Below, one piece after another: positions 1 through 8,496 of a stretch of 38,027 nt of DNA. The notes below the pieces were generated by a model, which saw only the letters and a program-made list of their open reading frames with translations, had not been told where the DNA came from and did not search any database. Position 1 is the first letter of the stretch; every line of letters starts with the position of its first letter. Made by a program: the position numbers and the translations under genes. Origin of the DNA: Crocinitomicaceae bacterium (GTDB lineage Bacteria; Bacteroidota; Bacteroidia; Flavobacteriales_D; Crocinitomicaceae); NCBI GenBank assembly GCA_022448165.1, contig JAKVAS010000019.1, forward strand, positions 1 through 38,027, read 5' to 3'.

Positions 1-555
1 TTAATAATCAATGTAGTATCAGATATGTTGTTGATTGTTGTAACGTTGTTTGAGGCAATGTTTGATAAATCTACCGCTGTGCTTCCACCAGCATCTGTTA
101 TGTATAGAGTGTCACCACTAACATTCGCCCCTGTTAAAAGCTCATTTGTAGGATCGATATCATTGTCTGTTGGCACCCAAGAGTTTCCATCGTAGTAATA
201 AATACACGGATTACCATTTCCATCACAATCGGTTACGTATGCGAACTCATTGTTTGATGGGTTAATAATCAATGTAGTATCAGATATGTTGTTGATTGTT
301 GTAACGTTGTTTGAGGCAATGTTTGATAAATCTACCGCCGTACTTCCACCAGCATCTGTTATGTATAGAGTGTCACCACTAATATTTGCCCCTGTTAAAA
401 GCTCATTTGTAGGATCGATGTCATTGTCTGTTGGCACCCAAGAGTTTCCATTGTAGTAATAAATACACGGATTACCATTTCCATCACAATCGGTCACGTA
501 TGCGAAATCATTGTTTGATGGATTAATAATCAATGTAGTATCAGATATGTTGTTG
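1..555 (-). repeat. Tandem 261-bp coding repeats (87 aa)
   Basis: The phrase ttaataatcaatgtagtatc occurs at 1, 262 and 523, an exact period of 261 bp. Comparing 1-261 with 262-522 by eye gives about 9 differences, so roughly 97 percent identity, and the frame is kept. The array begins, in gene direction, near 555 and continues past the window edge. At least two full units and the start of a third are present. Confidence 0.93.
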
Positions 556-956
556 ATATTATGCACAGTTCCTTGAACCAAACTACTAAGGTCAGCAATG
601 AGGGTTCCTCCTTCATCCGTTAGTTCAAGATTAGTTCCATTCAAGATTAAGGAGATATTATTTCCTCCAGTAGATCCTCCAGCTACAATATTCGCTAAAT
701 CACTTAGATATATATATCTGACAGTTCCATCTGTTGGGTTTGTGATTAATACTGCTGTATCTTGAACTTGAAACGGGAGTAGACTTTCTATTCTTAAGGG
801 CTCAAGACTGTTTTGCGGAACCACATGAAGCATGGTTGTTGGATTAACGGTGCCTATTCCAACTTGTTGACTATAAATGTTTTGATTGGAAACAACAAAA
901 GTTATAAAAAACCACAGTAAAATACCTGATTTTGCTCTAAAAGAATGCGTTTTCAT
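1..956 (-). CDS. Secreted repeat protein, 3' end outside window (partial)
   Basis: The gene starts at the ATG at 954-956 and runs off the left edge; 318 complete codons are visible with no stop. The N-terminus is a signal peptide ending near YSQ, followed by QVGIGTVNPTTMLHV. That GIGT.NP.. opening is common in large exported Bacteroidota proteins related to tail-fibre or adhesin-like stalks. After a unique part of about 130 residues, the protein becomes tandem 87-residue repeats, each containing INNISDTTLIINPSNN, a cysteine pair in TDCDGNGNPC, and DPTNELLTGAN. I do not recognise a catalytic domain in the visible part. A surface fibre or adhesin role is an inference from the architecture. The C-terminus, where a T9SS or gliding-type sorting domain would sit, is not in the window. 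Confidence 0.85.
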   Translation of the reverse strand, partial: MKTHSFRAKSGILLWFFITFVVSNQNIYSQQVGIGTVNPTTMLHVVPQNSLEPLRIESLLPFQVQDTAVLITNPTDGTVRYIYLSDLANIVAGGSTGGNNISLILNGTNLELTDEGGTLIADLSSLVQGTVHNINNISDTTLIINPSNNDFAYVTDCDGNGNPCIYYYNGNSWVPTDNDIDPTNELLTGANISGDTLYITDAGGSTAVDLSNIASNNVTTINNISDTTLIINPSNNEFAYVTDCDGNGNPCIYYYDGNSWVPTDNDIDPTNELLTGANVSGDTLYITDAGGSTAVDLSNIASNNVTTINNISDTTLII

Positions 957-1258
957 AGAAAGCTATTTTAATTAAATCAATTAAAATTTAGCTCATAAAA
1001 AGTAGACGTTGCCGGCAAATATACATAATTAATTGGCAAAACAAGTATTATTTTCAGATCTAAACCGATTTATTAGGCTTGAGAATCATTATGTTATAGA
1101 CATTTAAGAACGTTTTTCAGTTAGAATTTAAAGCCTCAAAAAGGAAAAAAATGAATATGTCAGTCATCTATAACACTTGACTTTTTGCTACACAACATAT
1201 TCCTTGATTTATAGAGCTTTAGATGGGCATCCAATGGTCTTAAATGAAGCTTGTCAAA
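957..1258. other. Intergenic stretch, 302 bp
   Basis: This AT-rich spacer lies between two minus-strand genes. Apart from the candidate promoter at 1016-1044, I see no open frame and no convincing terminator hairpin after the 1259-3046 gene. Confidence 0.6.
1016..1044 (-). promoter_or_regulatory. Candidate Bacteroidota-type promoter for the repeat-protein gene
   Basis: On the minus strand the -7 box TATATTTG (TAnnTTTG) lies at 1016-1023. A TTG that could be the -33 element lies at 1042-1044, 18 nt upstream. The start codon at 956 would follow a leader of about 50 nt. The match is by consensus only. Confidence 0.4.
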
Positions 1259-3046
1259 TCATTTCTTGCGTCGAGGTCTTTTTCCTTCCATAATTCTCAT
1301 CATAGTGAAATCACCCTTTCCTAGTTTTGTGTTTCCTGAAAGAACTGAATAATAGATTGTTGGGAAACAGACTACATTCGCAGCAGTCCATAGAGGATTT
1401 TGACAAACCGTCATTTTATGGAAATAAAACTTATCATCGATTACGACTGCGGAGTTAGGATCCAGATAACGTTTATCCTTTTTATCCGTTTTTGGTTCAT
1501 TTACTGGTGTCGTATAGGTTTTTGCTCTTCCAGATTTCGGATCAAAAGTAGCGTATTCAAGTTCCTCCGTTAGATGTTTATACTTTTTCTTTTGTTTTGG
1601 AGGCTTTAATTCAGCATCATCATTGCCATAAATAACAATGAATTTATTGTACTTATAAACTACTCTAACATCCATTAAATCAACGCCCTCATATTTGGCC
1701 TTTCTTTCTAGGCTTCGTGCCCACATAATTTCACCATCATTAGAAAACCGAATGGCATCTATATCTCTCTTTTTAAAAAATGAATTCGTAGCGTATACAT
1801 TTTCTCCCTTCATATTACTTCTACTAGATTTTATATCTTGATTATATTCAAGGGTAGAAAAGAGTACAATACTGCTATCTGGCATTACTTCGATGTGTTC
1901 GATGTCAAATCGGGTTTGAAGAATTTCCTCTTGGGAAGGTGATTCTTTCATTCTCTTCTTCATCCTTTTTTTGGGGAATAACCGATTCACTGTGGAACGA
2001 TCAAAATAGACGAATTTCACGTCTGTTTTTGACAATGTTAGATTATCTATATCAGCATAGAAAAGACCTTGTTTGTCAATTCCGGTAGTATCTTTACTTA
2101 AATCACCAAAGAAACCAATTACCCTGGTTCTATCTCCTACATTTTCATAGCTATAGTCTGTTATTGTTTTGTTTTCACCTTGCATTTTTACAACACAGTG
2201 TTCGGCTGTTTTAATGTTGGCAACAGTAAGGGAAAGGAACGATTTTGAATGCTTTAAGGGTAATTCATCAAGCTCCTTGTTCGTATACTTAACTGATGAT
2301 CGAATGCAGAGGTGTCCATTCCGCAGTAGATCATATGTTGATGTAATTTGTTTAGGGTTATTTATTAATTTTTGAGGAAGAGAAATTGTTTTTAAAATTG
2401 AAGGAGATAGCTCATAATTTAAGGTTATATATTGAAACTTAATCTCACCATTCTTGAAGTATTCTGTTCCGATCACAAAATGTTCTGATTCTTCTTCCGA
2501 GATAACGACACACATCGAAGGATCAAAAATAGATTCTTGTGATTCGACTTCTTGTGTTGTTTCAAAAACCTTTTTTAGGGAGAGCCCTTTCTTCAAATTA
2601 GATTTAAAAGTTTGAGCGTATATTTCTTCTTTCCTTGTAGAGTCTGTGTTGATTAGTTTCCTCCAAAAAACAATTACCTGTTCTTCTGAAACAATAGATG
2701 TTAGATAATCCAGTGAATTGAGGGTTTTCTCGGCACTCTTATTTTCAGGAAATCCTTTTAATGGAATCATGGTATCATGAGCGACTGTGTTTTTATTTAG
2801 CGCGACCAACATGAGCTTCGCATTGTCGTATGGTTTCGACTTAGAGATATTACGTTGTAATAAATAGATCGAGGTATGACTTGTTCCAATATATTCTGAG
2901 AAGAAACCAGTTTTTTTATTCGTGAAGCGATATTTGTCGGACCATTCAAACTCCATGTATTGAGTCGATCCTAACTTATTGATACCAACAAAGGCAATGA
3001 GCAAGAGAATGCGTACATGTTTTAGATGTTTCAACTTATTGATCAT
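1259..3046 (-). CDS. Exported protein of unknown function, second gene of the OmpA operon
   Basis: This 595-residue protein starts at an ATG at 3046. It has a basic N-terminus and a hydrophobic stretch (VRILLLIAFVGINKLG), so it is probably exported through Sec. The rest alternates beta-strand-like segments and loops, for example YEGVDLMDVRVVYKYNKFIV followed by IYGNDDAELK. This suggests a beta-propeller-like fold, but I see no diagnostic repeat signature. The C-terminus is strongly basic (EGKRPRRKK) and is not a T9SS sorting domain. The gene begins 10 nt after the stop of the OmpA-family gene at 3057-5447, so the two are almost certainly co-transcribed and may act together at the outer membrane. 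The molecular function is unknown. Confidence 0.85.
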   Translation of the reverse strand: MINKLKHLKHVRILLLIAFVGINKLGSTQYMEFEWSDKYRFTNKKTGFFSEYIGTSHTSIYLLQRNISKSKPYDNAKLMLVALNKNTVAHDTMIPLKGFPENKSAEKTLNSLDYLTSIVSEEQVIVFWRKLINTDSTRKEEIYAQTFKSNLKKGLSLKKVFETTQEVESQESIFDPSMCVVISEEESEHFVIGTEYFKNGEIKFQYITLNYELSPSILKTISLPQKLINNPKQITSTYDLLRNGHLCIRSSVKYTNKELDELPLKHSKSFLSLTVANIKTAEHCVVKMQGENKTITDYSYENVGDRTRVIGFFGDLSKDTTGIDKQGLFYADIDNLTLSKTDVKFVYFDRSTVNRLFPKKRMKKRMKESPSQEEILQTRFDIEHIEVMPDSSIVLFSTLEYNQDIKSSRSNMKGENVYATNSFFKKRDIDAIRFSNDGEIMWARSLERKAKYEGVDLMDVRVVYKYNKFIVIYGNDDAELKPPKQKKKYKHLTEELEYATFDPKSGRAKTYTTPVNEPKTDKKDKRYLDPNSAVVIDDKFYFHKMTVCQNPLWTAANVVCFPTIYYSVLSGNTKLGKGDFTMMRIMEGKRPRRKK

Positions 3047-3056
3047 TTTTCCTAGA

Positions 3057-5447
3057 TTAACGTTGTTGACTTCTTGGTAATTTGATAAGTTTCACATCCA
3101 CTCGTCTATCTTCCTGTTTCAATTCATCTGTGTAATCTCCGCTATGAATAGATTTTGCTTCTCCATAATAGTAAACAGTAATACGATTATTGAATTTGTA
3201 GTACTCAATTAACTTGCGCTGAATTGTCTCAGCTCTTCGGCGAGATAGTTCCAAATTGTAATCAAGTGAACCATCACGATCCGTATTTCCAACAAGGACA
3301 ACTTCAAATTTTTCGTTTTTAGGTAAGAATTTGAATGTTTTATCCAGTTTTGTTCGTTCTTTATCTGTTAGTGAAGCTTCGTCAACATCGAAATAGATTG
3401 CTAAATTTTTGATGATGTTTTTATTTTGTAGAACAGAGTCGAGTTCATCTTGAGAAGTGATGAGTTGATCACGAATATCAACCTCAGGGTTGTCCTCTAC
3501 TTGTTGTCCCGTATTGTTTGCGTCCACTTTTTCTTTTTCTTCTTGAAGATTAATTGAATTGATGTTACTTGAATCGATTGGGCAGCCAGAGTTATATACT
3601 GATCCAGGAACCGTAGGACATTTATCCATTTCATTTAAGATCCCGTCACCATCCTCATCCGTACAACAACGCTGATCATCAAGTGGACAACCATTGTTCA
3701 GTTCAATTCCTGGAACATCAGGACATCTGTCTGTTGCGTCAATTACTCCATCTTTATCTCTATCTGGGCAACCGTAGTGAATTCTTAAACCTTTTTCGTT
3801 TGGACACATGTCATTAAAATCGATTACACCATCTCCATCCGTATCTGGGCAACCTCTTGTTTTTCTTGGACCTGGATCATAAATACAAATGTCTTCTTTA
3901 TCGATTATACCATCTCCATCTGTATCTGGACAACCGTTGAATTCTGGTAGTCCTGGATCGAATGGACAGTGGTCTTTTTCATCGGAGATTTTGTCTCCAT
4001 CAGAATCCTTTGGAACTTTATATAAAACGTTGTAAGCTATTCCACCGAAGAAGTTTCGACTACGAGATGTTTTTTGCCCATAAAAAAGCGCAAGATTGTT
4101 TGATCCTGCAAAAATGGTAAACCCTTTAAAATTAAATCGACCTGCACATCCAACACTTACAGTCCCATTCCCTAAATGAGAAACCGGAAGCATAATTGAC
4201 CAGTTACTCTTTTCGACTCTTGGTGTTATGGTTTGAATAAAAAAGCCTTTTACTTGAGTAATATCTCGTTTAAAATGAAGGGGAATAGACATGTTATAAC
4301 TAACATATAGGAAAGGTCTGAAAATGTTGACGTCTAAATTTGCATGAAACGCAGCGGGCAAGTTCATTCGAAATTTTGTTGGCTCTTTTGCTGGTGTTTT
4401 TGTGCTTTGAGATGCCAGACTATCGTTTGCATAGTCGTAAGGAGATTGTATAAAGGATAGTATATTGAGTGAAGTTAAATTAACAAGTTTGTTTGCATTT
4501 GCTGTTATGGCTGGATTCGTGAAATTGTAAGAGGAGGTTGAATCGCTCAGGAACCTCAAGAAACCTAGGTCCGAAATAGAAGCAGAAGCTTTCCATTTGT
4601 ATTTATTCATATCATATCGAACATTTCGTTTTGCACCATCCATTTCATAGAATTGATCTTCAAAATCTGGGCGGAATTCATAGGTTACTCCCAAGTCAAA
4701 GGCAAGCCCACGGTGTTTGTAAAAGAGCTGATTGTTGTTTTCACTGGTTCCATAGTCAGCATCAATGTTGGTAAAATCAACTTGTTGAGAGTTAGTGTCT
4801 ATAAAGTCATATTGACCATTGTTCATACGGATGTATGATGCGTCAATTCCGTTTAAAATCTTTAATGAGATGCCTGCTTTTAAAAAAGTAGTGTTTCGAT
4901 CAAATATTGTTCTTGCATAGGTGAAGTTATGCTCTGTAAAGTCTACGGAGTTCAATCCAAGTCCAGTCATGTCCTGAGCTGTTCCAAATATATTTTCCTC
5001 GTATTTCTTTGAAGCATTGTGCGCCCAATTGATAGGAAGCCCTTCTAGATTTTTTAAGGTACGTATTCGAAAAGAATAAGCTCCCGCATTTTTGTGATCG
5101 AACTCGTACTTGAGATTTAATATGTCGACGTTGACAGAGCTTCTAACGTATCCAGATTTTCTCGGCTCGATGTATTTAATATCACTACCATAAACGAAAA
5201 AATTGTTCGAGCTAAAGTTGCTTATTTTAGCACGGTTCGCATGAATACTGACAGAAAACTTGCTTTTTGAATCAACAATTGAAGAGGGGTTGTAAGAAGC
5301 CAAAAATGAACTTATAGTGTTATCATTAACGATACCTGTATACTGAGTTTGGGCGGTTACTTTCGAAGGATTAAGTAATATTAATGAGAACAGCATCGCA
5401 AAGAACGAGGGAATCATTTTAGGTAAATTCAGGTCTATTTTAAACAT
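3057..5447 (-). CDS. OmpA-family outer-membrane protein with N-terminal beta-barrel-like domain and TSP3 repeats
   Basis: This 796-residue protein has three parts. After a signal peptide (hydrophobic FAMLFSLILL, cleavage near VTAQ), residues about 35-475 resemble the DUF5723-type Bacteroidota barrel-like domain, with many short amphipathic strands. Residues about 480-623 hold five thrombospondin type-3 calcium-binding repeats, such as DTDGDGIIDKEDIC and DTDGDGVIDFNDMCP. Residues about 675-790 form an OmpA C-terminal domain with FDVDEASL, GNTDRDGSLDYNLELSRRRA and EDRRVDVKL, which normally binds peptidoglycan. The likely role is anchoring an outer-membrane barrel to the cell wall. I chose the ATG at 5447 because the longer frame to 5462 begins with TTG; the ATG at 5417 is also possible and still leaves a signal peptide. 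The gene leads an operon with 1259-3046. Confidence 0.9.
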   Translation of the reverse strand: MFKIDLNLPKMIPSFFAMLFSLILLNPSKVTAQTQYTGIVNDNTISSFLASYNPSSIVDSKSKFSVSIHANRAKISNFSSNNFFVYGSDIKYIEPRKSGYVRSSVNVDILNLKYEFDHKNAGAYSFRIRTLKNLEGLPINWAHNASKKYEENIFGTAQDMTGLGLNSVDFTEHNFTYARTIFDRNTTFLKAGISLKILNGIDASYIRMNNGQYDFIDTNSQQVDFTNIDADYGTSENNNQLFYKHRGLAFDLGVTYEFRPDFEDQFYEMDGAKRNVRYDMNKYKWKASASISDLGFLRFLSDSTSSYNFTNPAITANANKLVNLTSLNILSFIQSPYDYANDSLASQSTKTPAKEPTKFRMNLPAAFHANLDVNIFRPFLYVSYNMSIPLHFKRDITQVKGFFIQTITPRVEKSNWSIMLPVSHLGNGTVSVGCAGRFNFKGFTIFAGSNNLALFYGQKTSRSRNFFGGIAYNVLYKVPKDSDGDKISDEKDHCPFDPGLPEFNGCPDTDGDGIIDKEDICIYDPGPRKTRGCPDTDGDGVIDFNDMCPNEKGLRIHYGCPDRDKDGVIDATDRCPDVPGIELNNGCPLDDQRCCTDEDGDGILNEMDKCPTVPGSVYNSGCPIDSSNINSINLQEEKEKVDANNTGQQVEDNPEVDIRDQLITSQDELDSVLQNKNIIKNLAIYFDVDEASLTDKERTKLDKTFKFLPKNEKFEVVLVGNTDRDGSLDYNLELSRRRAETIQRKLIEYYKFNNRITVYYYGEAKSIHSGDYTDELKQEDRRVDVKLIKLPRSQQR

Positions 5448-5532
5448 AAGTAGATTATTCAATTAGGTGAATTTCGATATCCAATTTTTATTTTTTCAAT
5501 TAAATGGATAATCTCAATTAAAAGGTAATACG

Positions 5533-5563
5533 CAAACTTAAAGAAAACAAATTTAATCGTCAA
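5533..5563 (-). promoter_or_regulatory. Candidate promoter for the OmpA operon
   Basis: On the minus strand TAAGTTTG (TAnnTTTG) lies at 5533-5540, and TTG lies at 5561-5563 with a 20-nt spacer. This is the spacing expected for the Bacteroidota housekeeping sigma factor. It would give a leader of roughly 75-80 nt before the ATG at 5447. Confidence 0.5.
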
Positions 5564-5631
5564 TGTGCTGCTTAGAATTATAGTAAATGGAATTTATCAA
5601 AATCCAAGATTAAATTGGCTTTTACTAAAAC

Positions 5632-6474
5632 TTAATAAACACCCTCATATAATTCTAACCGACCATAATTTTCGCTAACATGCCCATCTAACCGATCACT
5701 TATTGAGCTTCCAGTTATTAAACCTGTTCCGACATCAGAAACAAAATAGATTCCGGCAAATATAGCTCCTACTCCGGTTGTAGATGCGCCGATAAAAAAA
5801 ATATTTACAGCGTGAGATGGCTTGATTTCTCCTGAGAGACCGATATCAGCAACAAGCAGAACCTTTCCAGCATATTTCATAGTTCCAGCTGCTATAGCTT
5901 TTCCTTTAGAGGCTGTTTGAAATGCTGCTCTGTGGCCTTTAACAATATTGTTTTTCCAATGGGATGCCCCATTTTTCATTTTCTTCCAAGGATGCGTAAC
6001 GGTTCCGTTTTTTTGAAGATGCCACAATTCATTGGAGGTAATTAATTTTGTTCGCCTAATGTTTTCCAAATCGACTATGCCTGAGGCATAGCTTAGTCCC
6101 TTATGAATACTTTGATATGGGAAACCTTGATTTTTCTTCGCTTCGCTTAACGTTTGATTATGAGGGCCTACTGATCTTAATTGGTGTGGCCTGTGTACGT
6201 ATACTTTATCAATACGGGATTCAAACAAATTTTGATCAACGTTTCTGCAAGTCAGCGATCTATATGGGGGAAGTATTGGTTCGGGTGGGAGCTTTTCTGC
6301 TACCATATATACCATAGTAGGCATTACAATTTCTATTTTCTGACCAATGTGTAACATTCTTGGGTCGAGACCAGGGTTTAATTCTTGCAAGGTTCCATAA
6401 GGAATACTCCATTCATTTTCTAGGTCCCAAAAGGTATCTCCTTGCTTAATCGTATAGAGATTTTCTTCGTTCAT
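5632..6474 (-). CDS. LysM-domain protein with glycine-rich hydrophobic C-terminal region
   Basis: Residues 7-50 are a clear LysM domain: YTIKQGDTFWDLENEW opens it and LHIGQKIEIV closes it, a module that binds N-acetylglucosamine polymers. There is no signal peptide in front of it. Residues about 90-190 are basic and low in recognisable motifs. Residues about 195-262 are hydrophobic and rich in Gly/Ala (GKVLLVADIGLSG, then ASTTGVGAIFAGIYFVSDVG), followed by SISDRLDGH. This tail resembles membrane-hairpin segments found near the C-termini of Bacteroidota RHS-type or polymorphic-toxin proteins. LysM followed by a variable tail and lacking Sec export could be an effector or adaptor of a contractile or other export machine. 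That is inference; the visible facts are the LysM domain and the hydrophobic tail. Confidence 0.85.
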   Translation of the reverse strand: MNEENLYTIKQGDTFWDLENEWSIPYGTLQELNPGLDPRMLHIGQKIEIVMPTMVYMVAEKLPPEPILPPYRSLTCRNVDQNLFESRIDKVYVHRPHQLRSVGPHNQTLSEAKKNQGFPYQSIHKGLSYASGIVDLENIRRTKLITSNELWHLQKNGTVTHPWKKMKNGASHWKNNIVKGHRAAFQTASKGKAIAAGTMKYAGKVLLVADIGLSGEIKPSHAVNIFFIGASTTGVGAIFAGIYFVSDVGTGLITGSSISDRLDGHVSENYGRLELYEGVY

Positions 6475-6719
6475 AGTGGTTGTTGTGTATTAATTCTCTT
6501 AAAATACAATTTTATTTTACTCGGATTGGAATTATGATAAAATTCTCAATAATAAAGAGGGGAGAAAGGGAGGGTTACAATTCTGAATGATTTTATTACT
6601 TGTTATACTTTCTTTGGGTTAGCTTTCATACTTCAAGAAAATTCGAAACCATCAAATAAGGCATATAATTACCTAAATTCTCGTTGTTTTTACTCTAGGA
6701 TTTAGGAGTCAATAGATTT

Positions 6720-8198
6720 TTATGCACCTTTTATCACTAATTTTATTTCGGAGCGATCCGAGCTTGTTATTCGGATGAAGTAGACTCCATCAGGAAATGG
6801 GGTGAGATCAATTGTCTTGTCTTTTATGTGTCCAATTAATGCTTCACCTGTTGAATTAATAACTGTAATATCCGCTGATGAATTTATGCCAGATAAATAT
6901 ATCAGTCCTGTTGTAGGACTAGGGTAAATTAAAATATTTGATATTGCTTCATTTGAAAGAACCGATGCTTCGTTAGATAAGTGAAATTCAAAGAAATCAA
7001 TTATGCGATTATTATAGTGGCTATGAAATTTATGATCGGCATTCATGATTTTAATTTGATTCTCACAATCAGTTATTGATCCTGATGATAGGCCTAAACC
7101 GCTAAATAAATTGTTGGGTAATTGTGAATTATCCTGAATAAGTAATTTGTTATCTGAATCTAGTAATGAAGGAGTATTTAACATTCTTTGATAAATCGAG
7201 TCTGAGTTTTCAGGTGATACTAATAGATCAGTGGTTCGAATAAACCTATCCGGATAAACGGGTGTTTTTTTATGCCAATGAAGTTCTGAAGAAATTCCCC
7301 TAGAAATTAACGCATTATGATTGTTGATTACCATAGTCGGATTGGCTGATTCATGCTGATCGTTTTCAGATTGAACAAAAATTACTGGCGTTGCATCCGG
7401 CCGATTCGCATAAATGTCATAAAAACCGTTTCCTGTCATATGACCCGAGGCATTGAATTGGAGCGCTGCAGCGCAAAGATCAGAGAAGTTTGCACCATTC
7501 GAAACGCCTAAAGAGAAAGTTGGAAAGTCAACAGGCAAGTTAAGACGGTTAAATATAGTGTCCTTTAATGCTTCGATTAATTTTATATCAATGTTGTTCG
7601 CGGCGTTATCACTTAAAGGATTATTTATTTCCCATCGTAATTTTGCATTACCATCCTGATCTCCGTGGGTTTTTTCATTAGCTTCAGTTGCAATCATTAT
7701 ATAATTTCGATTTGCCCCTGCTTTAAAGAATGATTTTTTTTCGAAATCATTCTCAAAACCAGCTCCAGAGCCACCCGTACCATGAAAGCAGAAAATTACA
7801 CCAATTGGGTTTTGCGGGATCCGATAATATATTTCTTTTGTAGTGGGAACTTGAATTCCATTATTCATCCCGGGTAAGGAGATTGTTTCGTTTCCCGTAA
7901 TAACGTTTGACGAAAGATCAACAAATTGGGAACTTGCGTTAATTGTCCCAACGTTTGAATTTTGAGGTACTATTATTCTGGTTAACCACTCATTTGATTC
8001 CAGCATATAATTAGTGGCGGAACCTTGCCAAGAAGTAAAAGAATAGTTTTGAAAATTTGGATTAGCCCATATATAAATAGTATCTCCTTCATTATATGTA
8101 CCTGTTCCAAATCCATTTGATACATTGAGGTTAAACGATTGGCTCCAAACCGTAACGAAAAAGCTTATACAAAATAGTAGTGATAATAGTTTTCCCAT
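6720..8198 (-). CDS. Secreted alpha/beta-hydrolase (esterase/PHB-depolymerase-like) with T9SS sorting domain
   Basis: The 492-residue protein has a signal peptide (residues 1-19, ending VWSQ) and a small beta domain at about 21-95 of the type that reads YNEGDTIYIWANP. The hydrolase core spans about 115-405. In the core, HGTGGSG at 139-145 fits an oxyanion-hole loop, GVSNG at 231-235 gives the nucleophile Ser233, SEND at 277-280 offers the acid Asp280, and ADHKFH supplies His388 (or His391). Residues about 420-492 form a type-A T9SS C-terminal domain (NILIYPSPTTG at its start, FPDGVYFIRI near its end), so the product should cross the outer membrane through T9SS. The substrate is not evident; an ester or a polyester is plausible. 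It stands alone, with a short hairpin just upstream of its ATG. Confidence 0.9.
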   Translation of the reverse strand: MGKLLSLLFCISFFVTVWSQSFNLNVSNGFGTGTYNEGDTIYIWANPNFQNYSFTSWQGSATNYMLESNEWLTRIIVPQNSNVGTINASSQFVDLSSNVITGNETISLPGMNNGIQVPTTKEIYYRIPQNPIGVIFCFHGTGGSGAGFENDFEKKSFFKAGANRNYIMIATEANEKTHGDQDGNAKLRWEINNPLSDNAANNIDIKLIEALKDTIFNRLNLPVDFPTFSLGVSNGANFSDLCAAALQFNASGHMTGNGFYDIYANRPDATPVIFVQSENDQHESANPTMVINNHNALISRGISSELHWHKKTPVYPDRFIRTTDLLVSPENSDSIYQRMLNTPSLLDSDNKLLIQDNSQLPNNLFSGLGLSSGSITDCENQIKIMNADHKFHSHYNNRIIDFFEFHLSNEASVLSNEAISNILIYPSPTTGLIYLSGINSSADITVINSTGEALIGHIKDKTIDLTPFPDGVYFIRITSSDRSEIKLVIKGA

Positions 8199-8205
8199 AT
8201 TTTAT

Positions 8206-8226
8206 TGTCTTACAATAGTTAAGACA
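8206..8226 (-). promoter_or_regulatory. Inverted repeat just upstream of the hydrolase start codon
   Basis: A perfect 7-bp inverted repeat, TGTCTTA at 8206-8212 and TAAGACA at 8220-8226 with a 7-nt loop, ends 7 nt before the ATG at 8198. In mRNA it would cover the ribosome-binding region; in DNA it could be an operator dyad. Confidence 0.4.
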
Positions 8227-8496
8227 GCTCTAAGTCCAGAAGGTTTAAATTCGGCATGCTGTTTTTTTAAATGAAAAACAGTAACGGTTTATTAAGTTTT
8301 GCGGTTTTTAAATCATGTTATGTTCTTCTTTTAATTTTCCATTAGTATGATATAAATACCGTAATGCCCCATATTCAAAAGTGTTAAAGGCTATAATCAC
8401 AGTTGTTTTTTGACCTAAATGGTATTTGGATTTCTCGTGCAATAATTTTGAGTTTGGAACAGTAGAAAGATATAGAATTTAGTTCTCAGGAGGTTG

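Noticed and set aside
1-560. Possible CRISPR array from the regular repeats at the left end
   Set aside because: The 261-bp units are continuous, coding and without spacers; they are protein repeats.
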